A stretch of DNA of 34,154 bases from Lachnoanaerobaculum saburreum DSM 3986 (GTDB lineage: Bacteria; Bacillota; Clostridia; Lachnospirales; Lachnospiraceae). A model generated the notes under the pieces. The model did not search any database. It was not told where the DNA came from and worked only from the letters and a program-made list of their open reading frames with translations. The DNA lies in the NCBI RefSeq assembly GCF_000185385.1, contig NZ_GL622296.1:2245562-2279715 (forward strand), given 5' to 3'. The translations under genes were made by a program, and so were the position numbers. Shown piece by piece: positions 32,848-34,154 of the stretch (its first letter is position 1; every line of letters starts with the position of its first letter).

Positions 32848-33333
32848 TTAGAATGTTTTAGGATCCTCATACATCCAAGTCTCATTCCATGGTACCTTCG
32901 CATATAACTTATCTATATCATCCTTTGTATAAAAGTGCATTTCCATAAATACATCTTCCGGAAACAATTTAAAATATCTATGCAGGAATTCCAGTAATAA
33001 TCTGCCTCTACCTGAAATATCTTCAAAGTAAATAAAAGCAGGTACTTTTTCTCCCATGCTTGGAATATATTTGCCATACTTCATTTCCATATCAGGAAAG
33101 AAGTAAATTCTAATATGGTCATTATCATCTAAAGAATCAAGTTCGTCCTCATCCCACTTTCTTACCCACTCATCATTAAAAAAACTCACAGTTGTATGTA
33201 CTCTTTCACCTGAACTAATATTCAACTTATTACTTGAATAAAATACCATTTCAGTAAATATATCAATTATTATATCCAAGTCTTTTTCTGTTACATATTC
33301 ACCTTTCCTAAACATCCATCCTGATGCTCCCAT
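32848..33333 (-). CDS. immunity-like protein, C-type paralogue 3, coupled to the toxin gene
   Basis: 161-residue acidic cytoplasmic protein. Begins MGASGWMFRKGEYVTEKDLD and shares the C-type ending (RYFKLFPEDVFMEMHFYTKD to MYEDPKTF). The middle (NDEWVRKWDEDELDSLDDND) differs from the other two, as expected if this part recognises a specific toxin. Its ATG overlaps the toxin stop (TAATG) with GGGAGGA inside the toxin's last codons, so it is translated with the toxin and is the best candidate for its cognate immunity protein. Confidence 0.8.
   Translation of the reverse strand: MGASGWMFRKGEYVTEKDLDIIIDIFTEMVFYSSNKLNISSGERVHTTVSFFNDEWVRKWDEDELDSLDDNDHIRIYFFPDMEMKYGKYIPSMGEKVPAFIYFEDISGRGRLLLEFLHRYFKLFPEDVFMEMHFYTKDDIDKLYAKVPWNETWMYEDPKTF
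32855..33029. repeat. 175-base direct repeat, copy 2
   Basis: Partner of 31581-31755; covers the 3' third of C-type paralogue 3. Confidence 0.85.
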
Positions 33334-34154
33334 TACCTTAATATCCTCCCTAATTCTTCTAAATCTGTAACTATTATAGCCCCAAGCTCTCTTGACTTTT
33401 CTATCACTTCAAGTTCTTCTACGCTTGCTCCCTCAAGTCCACTGTCTATATATAAAATAACCTTTTTATCCCCTACATTAATGTATTCAGGATTATTTAT
33501 ATCCAAATACTTCTCTATCTGAGAAAAACTCACATTTTGTACATTTCTCTTTACCTCTATAAGATAGTTATCCGTCATTATATCCAAGTCTCCTATATCT
33601 GCTCCTATCTTTTCCGGTTTAAGCTTTTTACCTGAAAGTGCCTTTACTTTTGCGCCTAATTTTTTCACAGTTTCATTTGTATTATTCATTATATAATCTG
33701 CAACTTTTCCTTCAACAAATTTTCCAATATCCTCATTAGATAATCTTGATTGTATAGCATTATTTATATTTTTACTATTTTGTTCGGGAATTTCGAATAC
33801 TGTTTTTGAATTATTTTCATACTTTGTCTTACTACCATTCGTACTTAAGAATGTAGTTCCCGGTTTTCCTGCCTTTGTAGCATCTTCTATAGCCTTTGGT
33901 ACTTCCTTATTATCCTCAGGCTTTATATACTCCTCGGGCAAAGGCTTTTCTTTAGCTATATCATCAACTTTATCTATCTGCTTTTGTGGCTCAGGCAGCT
34001 TCGGGGTTTCGGTTACCTCAGGCAGTTTTGGAGGATTTTTAGACTCCGGTATCTCTATAGGTGCTTTTTCTGTCTTAGGCAACTCTACAGACGGATTCTT
34101 AGGCTTAGGTACTTCTATAGGTGACTTATTCGGTTCAGGCACTTCTATAGGCAG
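33333..34154 (-). CDS. large surface/polymorphic toxin, C-terminal part (runs off the right edge)
   Basis: Only the last 273 codons are in the window; the frame is open to position 34154 and an internal GTG at 34142 is not a start. The visible part opens with about 60 residues of imperfect ten-residue repeats rich in Pro, Glu and Lys (PIEVPEPNKS, PIEVPKPKNP, PIEIPESKNP), a stiff linker. Next come a polar segment and a C-terminal domain of about 140 residues. This domain has VEGKVADYIM, then GDLDIMTDNYLIEVKR, then KKVILYID. A Glu, an Asp and ExK in this order and spacing fit a PD-(D/E)xK nuclease fold, as in CdiA-type tips. The activity (DNase or tRNase) is inferred, not shown. The overlapping downstream gene is its likely immunity partner. 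Confidence 0.7.
   Translation of the reverse strand: MPIEVPEPNKSPIEVPKPKNPSVELPKTEKAPIEIPESKNPPKLPEVTETPKLPEPQKQIDKVDDIAKEKPLPEEYIKPEDNKEVPKAIEDATKAGKPGTTFLSTNGSKTKYENNSKTVFEIPEQNSKNINNAIQSRLSNEDIGKFVEGKVADYIMNNTNETVKKLGAKVKALSGKKLKPEKIGADIGDLDIMTDNYLIEVKRNVQNVSFSQIEKYLDINNPEYINVGDKKVILYIDSGLEGASVEELEVIEKSRELGAIIVTDLEELGRILR

Noticed and set aside
34142-34154. GTG at 34142 as the start of the toxin gene
   Set aside because: The frame remains open with the same proline repeat upstream to the window edge, so it is an internal Val codon of a partial gene.
27657-34154. CRISPR array or transposon ends explaining the repeats
   Set aside because: The repeats are unequal, gene-sized or terminator-like, without regular spacers; no transposase, integrase or terminal inverted repeats were seen.

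Overview
The window is A+T-rich, densely packed bacterial DNA. Strong GGAGG-type ribosome binding sites, TTGaca/TATAAT promoters, a Gram-positive division/cell-wall (dcw) cluster with DivIB/FtsQ and FtsL, and no outer-membrane genes point to a Clostridia-type Firmicute, most likely a Lachnospiraceae relative. The species cannot be fixed from the sequence. Nearly everything is on the minus strand; only coaX and one membrane-anchored protein are on the plus strand. No rRNA, tRNA, CRISPR array or insertion sequence was found.

Layout, left to right. (1) 26-4639: a minus-strand operon of a zinc-ribbon membrane protein, an ABC ATPase and two ABC-2 type permeases; the first permease is split in two by one extra A in a homopolymer. 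(2) 4884-11774: coaBC, prfC, a PepV-type dipeptidase, and metN and metI run as one tightly packed unit; metQ follows and also has its own promoter. (3) 11775-12715: coaX diverges from coaBC, so two coenzyme A genes share one promoter region with overlapping -35 boxes. (4) 12724-22029: the dcw cluster, in transcription order rsmH, ftsL, a class B PBP, mraY, murD, ftsW, ftsQ/divIB, ftsZ, ending in a clear terminator. mraZ, murE, murF, murG and ftsA are not in it. (5) 22136-26705: a small HD-type alarmone hydrolase, nadE, an RNA methyltransferase, then argF and a 95-residue membrane protein. (6) 26816-27595: a plus-strand single-pass membrane protein.

(7) 27657-34154 is the accessory region. At the right edge is the 3' end of a large gene with a proline-rich repeat linker and a C-terminal nuclease-like domain (GDxD...EVK). 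It overlaps by one base the first of seven small paralogous proteins that share a C-terminal half but differ in their N-terminal halves. Interspersed are two nearly identical copies of a KptA/Tpt1 RNA 2'-phosphotransferase, a truncated second nuclease domain, C-terminal scraps of lost genes, and similar terminator hairpins after modules. This has the architecture of a polymorphic-toxin locus with an array of displaced (orphan) immunity genes. The recurrent KptA enzyme, a candidate RNA-repair or RNA-modifying partner, is the most unusual element of the window.

Working together: regions 2-5 are housekeeping genes (cell wall and division, translation termination, methionine uptake, CoA, NAD and arginine metabolism). 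Region 7 looks like a recombining competition/defence island. Family names rest on motifs read by eye; no database search was run.
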